NCBI GenBank assembly: GCA_964627935.1
Contig: CAZVLB010000015.1
Coordinates: 1-64,000, forward strand
DNA: 64,000 nt
Source: JAABVY01 sp964627935
GTDB taxonomy: Bacteria; Zixibacteria; MSB-5A5; JAABVY01
Direction: 5' to 3'
Shown here piece after piece: positions 52,166 to 61,200 of this stretch; the first letter of the stretch is position 1, and each line of letters starts with the position of its first letter. A program made the translations under genes and the position numbers. The notes under the pieces were generated by a model, which had not been told where the DNA came from, ran no database searches, and saw nothing but the letters and a program-made list of their open reading frames with translations.

Positions 52166-52762
52166 CTAAAGATCGAGAGCCATTTGCATGGCCGCCTCGC
52201 CATCCGGGCTGATTACACTGATCCTGAGTTTTTGCGGTGCGACTGCCAGGCTATCCGATATCGCCAGTCCCTCAGGTGGCTGTATGCGCCATCCCCGCGA
52301 GCTTTTCATGTAAAATTCCAGATCCAGGCTTTCGTGCTCCTTGAGCGTTATTTCCAGCGCGCCGGGAGTGATTTTGTCACCGCCCCAGTATTTGGAATTC
52401 TCCAGCTCGATCCATTTATCGATAGAGGGATAATACAATTCACTGCTGAAAGTCCAGATTTTTGATGAAAGGTCTGTGTTCAGACCCTCCTGGGATCGGG
52501 CTTCATTGTGTTTGCTGATATCCAGTGTGAAATTGCCTTCGCGGCTGCCGGTGTTGGTGATTTCCAGCGCTATCACTACAGTACCCTCAACCGGTTCACC
52601 GTCGCGGTCGATACGTTCCTGTACGCTCAGGCTGGTGATTTCGATATCGGCCGATCCCAGGCCGGCGATACCGCGATAGATCAGATATGCCAGTACCGCG
52701 ATCAATATGATCAGGATGATATTGACCAGGCAGCCCGGCCCTTTTCTGGATGATTTTGCCAT
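52166..52762 (-). CDS. hypothetical membrane-anchored protein
   Basis: The 198-residue protein has an N-terminal basic stretch (MAKSSRKGPGC), a membrane helix of residues 12-33 and an extracytoplasmic domain with beta-rich segments (VVIALEITNTGSREGNFTLDISKHNEA). I recognise no family; the NTGSREGNF part resembles immunoglobulin-like exported proteins. It lies 8 bases after the first ptb gene in the same direction. Confidence 0.65.
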   Translation of the reverse strand: MAKSSRKGPGCLVNIILIILIAVLAYLIYRGIAGLGSADIEITSLSVQERIDRDGEPVEGTVVIALEITNTGSREGNFTLDISKHNEARSQEGLNTDLSSKIWTFSSELYYPSIDKWIELENSKYWGGDKITPGALEITLKEHESLDLEFYMKSSRGWRIQPPEGLAISDSLAVAPQKLRISVISPDGEAAMQMALDL

Positions 52763-52770
52763 ATAATTAT

Positions 52771-53667
52771 TTATACAAGCGCTAAGAGGAAGGAGTTCTC
52801 CCTGGTTTCCATAGAATCGGAGCGTGATGCCATCACATAGGGCACCTGGCCGCCGACTACAATTGCACCCGAGGGGGCCTGCACGAAACGGGTGAAGGCC
52901 TTATGCATGCCGTATGCGGTTTCGATATTGGGTGCAATCAGCACATTGGCATTGCCGGCCACCTCGCCGGTTACACCTTTGCTTTTGGCCGCAAGCTCAA
53001 TTACCGCGCAGTCCATCGATAATGGCCCGTCCACTAAACATCCCTTGAGCTGTCCACGGTCGCTCATTTTGGCAATTGCCGCCGCTTCAATCGTATGCGG
53101 CATAACCGGATACACAGTCTCAACAGCCGCCAGCAGGGCCGCTTTGGGATTTTGATCGCCCAGTTTATGCGCAAAACCGACAGCGTTATTGACCAGTGCT
53201 ATTTTCAGATTGAGGTCCGGAGTTGGGTTTACTATCGGATCGGTGACAATCAGCATCCGGTCAATATCCTTGACATAATGGCACGACAGCCCGGAAACGA
53301 CCGCCCGGCCGATCCGAAAGCCTGTGTTGTGGCCAAACAGCGCCTTGAGCGAATCCTTAATCCAGACAGATCCGCGAACTATGATATCAACTGCATCCCT
53401 GGCCAGTTGATTTTTTATCTGTTCCGCGCCCTCATCAGGAGTCAGCGCCGAAAGAAGCTTATATTTTGATATATCCACACCTGCCTGCTCAGCAGATTTT
53501 TTAACAGCTTTTTCTTCGCCCAGCAGAATCATTTCGATTTTGCCATCGCTGTGATATTTGTCCAGTATTTTCAGCCAGTCGGCATTGTCGGCGCCCCACA
53601 GGAGCACATTACGTTTTCCTTCCAGAGCGGCGGCATGTTCCCTGATCTGTTCGAATGTCTTAAGCAT
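52771..53667 (-). CDS. ptb: phosphate acyltransferase (Ptb family), copy 1
   Basis: The 298-residue protein has the PTA/PTB fold, with IIVRGSVWIKDSLKALFGHNTGFRIGRAVVSGLSCHYVKDIDRMLIVTDPIVN and GQVPYVMASRSDSMETRENSFLLAL at the end. It converts acyl-CoA to acyl-phosphate with release of CoA. ATG 53667 with GAAGGAGGTG upstream is chosen, since the frame to 53787 would overlap the second ptb widely. A paralogue lies immediately upstream (overlap 8 bases). Confidence 0.88.
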   Translation of the reverse strand: MLKTFEQIREHAAALEGKRNVLLWGADNADWLKILDKYHSDGKIEMILLGEEKAVKKSAEQAGVDISKYKLLSALTPDEGAEQIKNQLARDAVDIIVRGSVWIKDSLKALFGHNTGFRIGRAVVSGLSCHYVKDIDRMLIVTDPIVNPTPDLNLKIALVNNAVGFAHKLGDQNPKAALLAAVETVYPVMPHTIEAAAIAKMSDRGQLKGCLVDGPLSMDCAVIELAAKSKGVTGEVAGNANVLIAPNIETAYGMHKAFTRFVQAPSGAIVVGGQVPYVMASRSDSMETRENSFLLALV

Positions 53668-54604
53668 TGGCACCTCCTTCGCTCTGCAGGTTATGGGCCA
53701 CAAGACAGGCAATCGATAATGATGCCAGCCTGTTTTGCGCGCTGTCGGTGCGTGAAACAAGCGAGACGGGGACTTTGGCGCCCACAATCACTCCGGCGAA
53801 AATGGCTTTGATAAAAAGGATCATAACCTTGCTGGTAATATTACATTCCTCAATAGAATCAACCACAAAAATATCCGCATCACCCGCTACAGGATTATCT
53901 ATGCCGCGGATTTCGGCCACTTTTTTATCCGTAGCAGCGTCAAATGTCAGCGGTCCAAACAGTTCACAGCCGGGAATTTTTCCAGCCTTGTAGTAATCCA
54001 TAATACGGCGATTTAATATCGTCGACGGAAAATTATCATCGACATAGTCAATTGCGCCCGACAGGGCCACCTTAGGCTTTTTAAATCCAAGCGCATTGAA
54101 AATCATCGTGCTGTTTTCGATTAACTGAAGCTTGGTTTCGAAATCCGGTTTTACTACCATACCGCCATCAGTGATACCGATCATCTTGTGATATCCGGGA
54201 ATATCCAGTACGGCAGTATGCGACAATGTATTCTTGCTGCGCAGTTTGAAATCGCGCGAGAGGACAGTTTTAAGCAGGGCAGAGGTCGACACAAAGCCTT
54301 TCATGATAACATCGGATTTGCCCTCATCTGCGCTTTTGACCGCTTCATAAGCGGCCCGCATCGGATCGGCGTTGTTGACAATCTCGATCTCCGCAAGATC
54401 GATATTATGTTCTTCGGACAATTGCCCGATTTTATCCCTGTCGCCATAAAGAGTGGTCGTGCAGATGCCCTTTTTAACCGCGTCGCTAACCGCCTCGAGA
54501 ACAGCCACATCAGAGGCGGCCGCCACAGCCACGTGTTTAGGCTTCTGTTTTGAGGACAATTCCTGCGCCGCGGAAATTATACCCTCACCGGAATGAATCT
54601 CCAT
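53660..54604 (-). CDS. ptb: phosphate butyryltransferase-type protein, copy 2
   Basis: The 314-residue protein has DVIMKGFVSTSALLKTVLSRDFKLRSKNTLSHTAVLDIPGYHKMIGITDGGMVVKPDFETKLQLIENS and AKVPVSLVSRTDSAQNRLASLSIACLV, the standard PTB layout. It would act on butyryl-CoA or branched- or aryl-acyl-CoA. Two such genes in a row, before buk, suggest different acyl preferences or a heteromer. It shares the start/stop base with buk. Confidence 0.9.
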   Translation of the reverse strand: MEIHSGEGIISAAQELSSKQKPKHVAVAAASDVAVLEAVSDAVKKGICTTTLYGDRDKIGQLSEEHNIDLAEIEIVNNADPMRAAYEAVKSADEGKSDVIMKGFVSTSALLKTVLSRDFKLRSKNTLSHTAVLDIPGYHKMIGITDGGMVVKPDFETKLQLIENSTMIFNALGFKKPKVALSGAIDYVDDNFPSTILNRRIMDYYKAGKIPGCELFGPLTFDAATDKKVAEIRGIDNPVAGDADIFVVDSIEECNITSKVMILFIKAIFAGVIVGAKVPVSLVSRTDSAQNRLASLSIACLVAHNLQSEGGANA

Positions 54605-55677
54605 TATCTATACTCCAATACCTGTTCCTTGTTATCGATTACCCGGAATGCTCCCTCGGCCAGGGCTTTCATCTCCAGCTCGCCGGGGCACTCGAATACC
54701 CGTCCATGATTTCCCACATGCTCTTCAATCTTGTCGAGCAGTTTGCGTGAATTAGCCATGCCTCCGGTCAGGATGATACCATCCAGCTTGCCCTTGAGCA
54801 CCGCGCTCATGGCTCCGATTTCTTTGGCGATCTGCATCGCCATGGCATTGAATATCAACTCAGCCTGTTCATCACCGCCCTTGATCATCTCTATAACTTT
54901 GGGCAGGTCGGATGTTCCCAGGTAGGCCAGAAGCCCGCTTTTCTTTGAAAACAGGTTCTCGATTTCTTTCTGCGTGTATTCTCCTAAGAAACACATTTGG
55001 ACCACACCGCCGATCGGCAATGCTCCCGCCCGGTCGGGTGAAAACGGCCCCATACCCAGCAGGGCATCGTTGACATCGATAATCCTGCCGCCGCGCAGTG
55101 CACATACTGAGATACCCCCGCCCATATGGCATACCACGAAATTAAGTTCCTCCAGGGGCTTGCCGAGTTCCGATGCGATCCTGCGTGCGTTGGCCTTTAT
55201 ATTCAGGGCATGCGATCGGCATTTGCGGACTATCTGCGGCACTCCGGAAATTCGTGACTCGGGGATGAATTCATCTGTTGTGATCGGATCGGTGATATAG
55301 GCCTTAACGCCGTATTCCTCTGCCAGCTCACTGGATATAATCGCGCCCAGGTTGGAAGCATGATTGGAGTATTTGCATTCCCGCAAATCCTCAAGCAGCG
55401 CCTGATCGACATTATATGTTCCGCCTACCAATGGCTTCAATGGCGCGCCGCGTCCGGCAATCGCCACGATATTATATTGGTCCACATTTTGATTCTTGAA
55501 ACATTCCCGGATGGCCTTGAGGCGAAGCTCGAACTGCTCCGTGACCTTGTCGAATTTGGCAAGTTCTTCCGGCTCATGGCGCACATTTTCATCGTAAAGC
55601 GATCCCTCGCGGTCATAGATAGCGACCTTGGTAGAGGTTGATCCGGGATTGATTACCAGGACAACTTCCTTACTCAT
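54604..55677 (-). CDS. buk: butyrate kinase
   Basis: The 357-residue acetokinase-family enzyme has VVLVINPGSTSTKVAIYDREGSL, FVVCHMGGGISVCALRGGRIIDVNDALLGMGPFSPDRAGALPIGG and LDGIILTGGMANSRKLLDKI. It makes ATP from acyl-phosphate. It lies between iorB and the ptb pair, so it closes a route in which 2-oxoacids oxidised by IorAB become acyl-CoA, then acyl-phosphate, then acid plus ATP. Confidence 0.94.
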   Translation of the reverse strand: MSKEVVLVINPGSTSTKVAIYDREGSLYDENVRHEPEELAKFDKVTEQFELRLKAIRECFKNQNVDQYNIVAIAGRGAPLKPLVGGTYNVDQALLEDLRECKYSNHASNLGAIISSELAEEYGVKAYITDPITTDEFIPESRISGVPQIVRKCRSHALNIKANARRIASELGKPLEELNFVVCHMGGGISVCALRGGRIIDVNDALLGMGPFSPDRAGALPIGGVVQMCFLGEYTQKEIENLFSKKSGLLAYLGTSDLPKVIEMIKGGDEQAELIFNAMAMQIAKEIGAMSAVLKGKLDGIILTGGMANSRKLLDKIEEHVGNHGRVFECPGELEMKALAEGAFRVIDNKEQVLEYR

Positions 55678-55679
55678 AT

Positions 55680-56282
55680 TTACTTCCCAGCGGGTACGGG
55701 TTCAAAACTGTATTGACGGCCCTTTTGGAAGGCCTCGAGATTATGATCCACATACTTTTTCGGCACACGTTTTTTGATCACATCGATCCAGATCTCTTCG
55801 GGAATATCCATTGAAATCGACAGCGCTCCCAGTAGAATCGTGTTGACCAGACGTACATTGCCGAGATCATGCGCAATTTTATCCGCGTCCAGTATTTTTG
55901 CCTCCGGAAGCTTTTCGCGAATCTTTCCGGCCGGATCGTCAGGATACTCAAAATCACCGATTGTCGTGATCGGCGGCACCATGCGGGTCAGGGAACTGAT
56001 CAGGGTTCCGCCCGGCTTGAGCCAGTCCAGGGCACGCAGTCCCTCGGCGATTTCAAACGCCATCAGGAAATCGACATCGCCGTGATCTATCAGAGGTGAA
56101 TGCACCTTTTCGGCAATACGCACATGCGAGGTCACCACGCCGCCACGTTGCGACATGCCATGCACCTCGCTCTTTTTAACATCCATTCCATGACGCATGG
56201 CCACATTGGATAAAATCTCCGAGGCCAGCAGGACTCCCTGTCCGCCCACACCAACTATCAGAATATTAGTTACTTCACCCAT
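55680..56282 (-). CDS. iorB: indolepyruvate ferredoxin oxidoreductase, beta subunit
   Basis: The 200-residue gamma-type subunit has NILIVGVGGQGVLLASEILSNVAMRHGMDVKKSEVHGMSQRGGVVTSHVRIAEKVHSPLID, the signature of IorB. It overlaps iorA by 13 bases. With IorA it oxidises aryl pyruvates to aryl-acetyl-CoA with reduction of ferredoxin. Confidence 0.95.
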   Translation of the reverse strand: MGEVTNILIVGVGGQGVLLASEILSNVAMRHGMDVKKSEVHGMSQRGGVVTSHVRIAEKVHSPLIDHGDVDFLMAFEIAEGLRALDWLKPGGTLISSLTRMVPPITTIGDFEYPDDPAGKIREKLPEAKILDADKIAHDLGNVRLVNTILLGALSISMDIPEEIWIDVIKKRVPKKYVDHNLEAFQKGRQYSFEPVPAGK

Positions 56283-58072
56283 GTTCGCGCTCCTTTTGCG
56301 GCGGGACTATCCGCCCTGACTATGCAATCCTTGGGACATACCTGCGCACAGATTGTGCAGCCGGTACAAAGGTCCTGGTCGATTATTGCCTTGCGATGGC
56401 CCTTCTCGGTTTTTTCATCCGAGGCATAAATTGCCGGGCAGCCAATTCGGTAGCAAAGCTTGCATCCATTGCATTCATCCAGCAGAACAGTATATGGATC
56501 CTCTTTGATCTTGTGCGGCATCAGTACGCAGGGACGGCTGGTGATTACCACGGAGGGACCATCAAATTCCAGCGCGCTCTTGAGCACTTTCCTGGAGGCA
56601 TCCAGATCATAGGCATCGACCTCATGAATATCGGTCACACCCAAAGCCCGGCACAATTTGACAAAATCGACCTGGTAGGTCTCCTCGCCCATCAGCGTCT
56701 GGCCTGTGCCCGGATGATGCTGGCCGCCGGTCATGGCCGTGATCCTGTTATCCAGAATCAGCACAACGATATTGGCTTTATTGTAAACCGCATCCAGAAG
56801 ACCCGTGATGCCCGAATGCAGGAATGTTGAGTCTCCGATAGCAGCCACCACGCCCTTGGTCTCTTTACCGACCTGCGCCATCCCGATAGCATTACCCACC
56901 GAGGCGCCCATACAGACGCAGGTGTCCATCACTTCCATCGGTTTCAACGCCGCCAGCGTGTAACATCCGATATCGCCCGTGACAGGAACTTTCATCTTTT
57001 TCAGCGCCGAGAAAATTCCGCGATGGGGACATCCCGGGCAGAGCACCGGCGGACGGGGAAAAAGCTGTTCGGCGGGGATGGTAGTCTTGACCTTTTCTTT
57101 CAGGACCCCGGCCTTGACAAATCCCTTATGAACCTCGCCGGGAGAGAGTTCGCCGTAATTGGTAAAATATTCTTTGCCGTCGCAGGCAATGCCCATGGCC
57201 CTGATCTGCTCTTCCAGGAACGGTTCCAGCTCCTCGACCACAAACAGCCGTTCAACCGAATCGGCAAACTCGCGAATCTTCTTTTCCGGCAGGGGATAGC
57301 TCATGCCCAGCTTGAAGTAGGAGGCATCCGGCATAATTTCTTTGGCATACTCATATGAGATACCGCTGGTGATTATGCCGATCTTCTTATCGCCCTCCTC
57401 GATGATATTCAACGGGGTCGTCTCGGCAAAGGCTTTGAGCTTTTCCAGACGTTCCAGCACGACTTTCCTGCGCATACGGGCATGCCCCGGGACCATCACG
57501 TATTTGGGAATGTCTTTCTCGAACCCGGAGGGTTCATGCTCCACACGCTCGCCCATCTCGACCACACCCTTGGAATGTGAGATGCGTGTGACCACCCTGA
57601 ACAGCACCGGTGTATCGAATTTTTCTGAAATATCATAGGCCTCGATCAGAAGATCCCTGGCCTCCTGCGAATTGGCCGGTTCCAGCATCGGGATGATTCC
57701 AAATTTGGCATAATAGCGGTTATCCTGCTCATTCTGCGAGGAATGCATGCTGGGATCATCGGCCGAAACCACCACGAATCCGCCTTTGACACCGGTGTAG
57801 GCGAATGTCATAAACGGATCGGCGGCGACATTCAAGCCGACATGTTTCATACATACTAGTGCCCGCGCACCGGCGTATGATCCGCCGATTGCCACCTCGA
57901 AAGCCACCTTCTCATTGGGCGACCATTCGGCATATATATCCTCTTTGACCAGCATCGCGATTGTCTCGAGGATTTCAGTTGAGGGCGTACCGGGGTAGGC
58001 TGTGGCGATTTTCACGCCCGCTTCCCAGGCCCCCCTGGCGATCGCCTCATTTCCCGAAAGAAGCATTCTCAT
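56270..58072 (-). CDS. iorA: indolepyruvate ferredoxin oxidoreductase, alpha subunit
   Basis: The 600-residue protein has the N-terminal pyrimidine domain (GNEAIARGAWEAGVKIATAYPGTPSTEILETIA), the TPP-binding domain (RPPVLCPGCPHRGIFSALKK; AIGDSTFLHSGITGLLDAVYNKANIVVLILDN), and two C-terminal 4Fe-4S motifs (CNGCKLCYRIGCPAIY; CTGCTICAQVCPKDCI). It is the catalytic subunit and the first gene of the iorA-iorB-buk-ptb-ptb set. Confidence 0.96.
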   Translation of the reverse strand: MRMLLSGNEAIARGAWEAGVKIATAYPGTPSTEILETIAMLVKEDIYAEWSPNEKVAFEVAIGGSYAGARALVCMKHVGLNVAADPFMTFAYTGVKGGFVVVSADDPSMHSSQNEQDNRYYAKFGIIPMLEPANSQEARDLLIEAYDISEKFDTPVLFRVVTRISHSKGVVEMGERVEHEPSGFEKDIPKYVMVPGHARMRRKVVLERLEKLKAFAETTPLNIIEEGDKKIGIITSGISYEYAKEIMPDASYFKLGMSYPLPEKKIREFADSVERLFVVEELEPFLEEQIRAMGIACDGKEYFTNYGELSPGEVHKGFVKAGVLKEKVKTTIPAEQLFPRPPVLCPGCPHRGIFSALKKMKVPVTGDIGCYTLAALKPMEVMDTCVCMGASVGNAIGMAQVGKETKGVVAAIGDSTFLHSGITGLLDAVYNKANIVVLILDNRITAMTGGQHHPGTGQTLMGEETYQVDFVKLCRALGVTDIHEVDAYDLDASRKVLKSALEFDGPSVVITSRPCVLMPHKIKEDPYTVLLDECNGCKLCYRIGCPAIYASDEKTEKGHRKAIIDQDLCTGCTICAQVCPKDCIVRADSPAAKGARTWVK

Positions 58073-58184
58073 AATTGACCTCTATGCTTTTGTAATATAT
58101 TACTTTCCAAAGTATTGCGAATTATAATAAAAATACGAATCCACGTCAACTTGCTACGGGAATAATTTCACAAAGTGGATAATA

Positions 58185-58221
58185 CAAAAACCCGCTTGGC
58201 CGAAGCCGAACGGGTTTTTTA
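58185..58221. terminator. rho-independent terminator
   Basis: AAAAACCCGCTTGGC and GCCGAACGGGTTTTTTA form a stem with a CGAA-type loop and A/T runs at either end, between the protease gene and iorA. It ends the protease transcript on the minus strand. Confidence 0.88.
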
Positions 58222-58247
58222 TTTAGGGGATCAGGTGTACTGATTTA

Positions 58248-61200
58248 TTAACAGTCAGGTACGCCGTCATTGTTGGGATCGCAAGGCGCGAATCCGCCGA
58301 CAAAAACATTGTTTATAATGCTGACACCATCACTTACATTAACCTCGCCATCGCAGTTGACATCAGCCGCTTCCATCGGATCGGGCGGGGTGCCGTTGAC
58401 AAAGACGTAATTGATGATATAAACAGCATCACTGACATTGATCTCATCATCGCCATTGGAATCACCGCAGGTGTATGTCTGCATACCGCTCAACTCAAGC
58501 TGAGCCATGATCAATGCTTCCAGGTTGGCCGGATCATTACAGCTCAGGTTGATATCGGCATTATATGTGCCCGGCAACAGATCAAGCTCTGTCGTAATCA
58601 GGCAATCGATAGTATCCGCCTCGCCCGGGGCGATATAGCCGCTCAGCGGATCGAGATGCATCCACTCGTATGGCTTGGAGAACTGTATGGCAAGGTTGTC
58701 CTTGAGATAGGCCGCATGATAGACCACCTCAAGACCGTCATTGCCGGCTTCGTTCTCTATTCCAACCGCGCAGCCGTAGGAATCGAAGTTGTCGGCGATA
58801 TCCAGGTACTGGAACTTGATATTACCCTTGTCGTCAAGAATAATCTCGGCCGTGACAACATCACCAGGATCGGCGCGATACTCGGGATAATCAACAAACA
58901 TGATTACCAGTTCCTCGCCATCGGAATGATAGTAAACATGCGCATCAGGATTGTCCGCATCGGTCGGATCGAGATCGTTCCACAGCCATGCCAGAATATT
59001 GTTGGGCGCATAGCTGTTCGGTAACGGTGTTTCATTACGTGATGACATGCTGGCCGCCGAGAAACCGACTATACCGTTTGAGCCGATATAGAACTGATTA
59101 TAGGTCTGGCCATAATATGGGAAGTCGAAACCGATATCAAACGGCCCGATAGCGTTGTCATCCTCAAGCTGAGATACAACATCGGTGCCAACTGCCGAAA
59201 TATCGATCCAGTTGAAGACCGGGCCTCCGGCTTCATCGGAATCCATCCAGTAATAACCGTAATTATCGGGGCCGCCGGCATTGAACTTAACATCCTGACC
59301 CTTCAGCACAGGAGTCTCTTCCTTGCCCAGGTCAGTCTGATAGAATTCGTTGCTGTATTCACGATTGGCAGGCTCTACCTGGCCACTCTGTGAAAGCGCG
59401 GCAAAGACTGAGCTCATCATATGATACTGGATGCTCAGATCGTAATACATGCCGCCCTGGCCGGTATTCTCGATCACGAACTGATCGGTCAGGGTGTCGC
59501 CCTGTAGCGCGGAATGAGCCATCATGGATGGCAGTGTGCCCAGTTCGGGGGCATAGTCGATAATGATATTATCAACAAACCAGTCATCGTCATTTGCACC
59601 GGAACCGGCTGTTCTCAGGCGAAGCTGGAATCCGCTGTGCAACGCGTCGGCCGGAGCCTCGACATTAACATACTCGAACTGCTCCATGACAGGATCGGCG
59701 CCTGCGTATGTTGCCAGGTTGGCCCACAGGCCCATGTTGTTTTTGTATTCGATCCAGAGATTGTCATTCTCTTCCGGAGCGTCACCGCCGCCTCCACGCT
59801 GATAGTAGTAGGAGATACGCACGCCGCTCTGGCCGGAAAGGTCGATCATTCCGGTTGTGACTGTATCTGTTCCGCCGTCGAGATTCAGCGCATATGGCTC
59901 AGTGGGCGGTTCCAGGCAGTCATCGTTGATTGTCGCACCGGCATTGTAGAACCACTGCTGCATGTCCATGTTGGATGTCACAAACTGATCATCCCACGGA
60001 ATCGCGGCGGGCAATCCGGCTGAATAGGTTATCAGTGTCGCGGAATCCTTGGCCAATGCATCGCCCTGCGAGGTAACGATTACCAGGTTGGTATCGCAGT
60101 CATGCATGGCAATGGTGTCCGGGATATTGACCCAAGCCTGGATAATCGTGGAATCGAGCGATCCCACCTGGCCCGTGCTGGTGATTTCATTCTGTCCCAG
60201 TTCATCATAGAACACGACATCCCAGTCACCTTCTGAACCCAGGCTGAAATTATCCATAAAGGCGCCACGGTTGCGTACGATTATCGGGTAGACCGCATAA
60301 TCGCCGGCCGGGCCGTACTGGCTCATTTCTTCAGGGCTGACACGGACCTTGTATTCGTTGCCGTTATAATAGCCCTTGAGCTCGATATCATCAATATTCC
60401 ATCCGCAATAGGTAACCGAACCATCCGTCGGCCCGATACCCCAGCGCATCTGGAAATTCATGTTTTCATCAGCGTAAATTGAGAGATCATAGAAGCTCTC
60501 GGTCCAGCTGCTTTCATCTACGGATCCGCTGTTTTCGAACAAACGTACCCATTCTGTGCCGTTGTAGACTTCGAAGATAGCATGGTCATAATTGCTGGAT
60601 TCAACGCCCAGCCAGTGATAGTATTTCATCTGGATGCCGCTGTAATCCTCGCAGTCGATAATCGGTGAATAGACCCAGTAGGTGCTCGACAGGCCGCTGT
60701 TATAATCGCCGCCGCTGCCGCCGTTCAGGTCATTTCCGAGAACCATATTGTCGGCTGTGGGAGTATGATCATTGGCCGGGTCGCCGACACCGCTGCCGCC
60801 GTCACCGCCCTGGCATGATCCGATTGTCCATTCGCCCGAACCGCCCAGACCTGTCCAGCCCTGATCGGTGGCGAAATCATCCCAGTGAAAGACAATTCTG
60901 TCGCCGACCGTGAAGTCGAAATACAATGTCTCGGCATATCCGCCGTAGGCGCTCAGGTCGAGCTGGAACTGCATGGCATAACCCATCGGGCAGCTGGCAT
61001 CGGCTTCCACGATAAATACATCGCTGGTATTGTCGCCGCTCATACCGGAGGCAATTGTGCCGTACTGGGCCGAATTGTCGCTGACAGTAACGAACATGTC
61101 AGTTTCGCTCAACAGCGCCGAGAGGTTTTCGGCATCGCCCGAACCGCTGTTGTCCAGCGTAATCACAAGCTGTGCCGTCTCACCCGGATCGAGTATGCCA

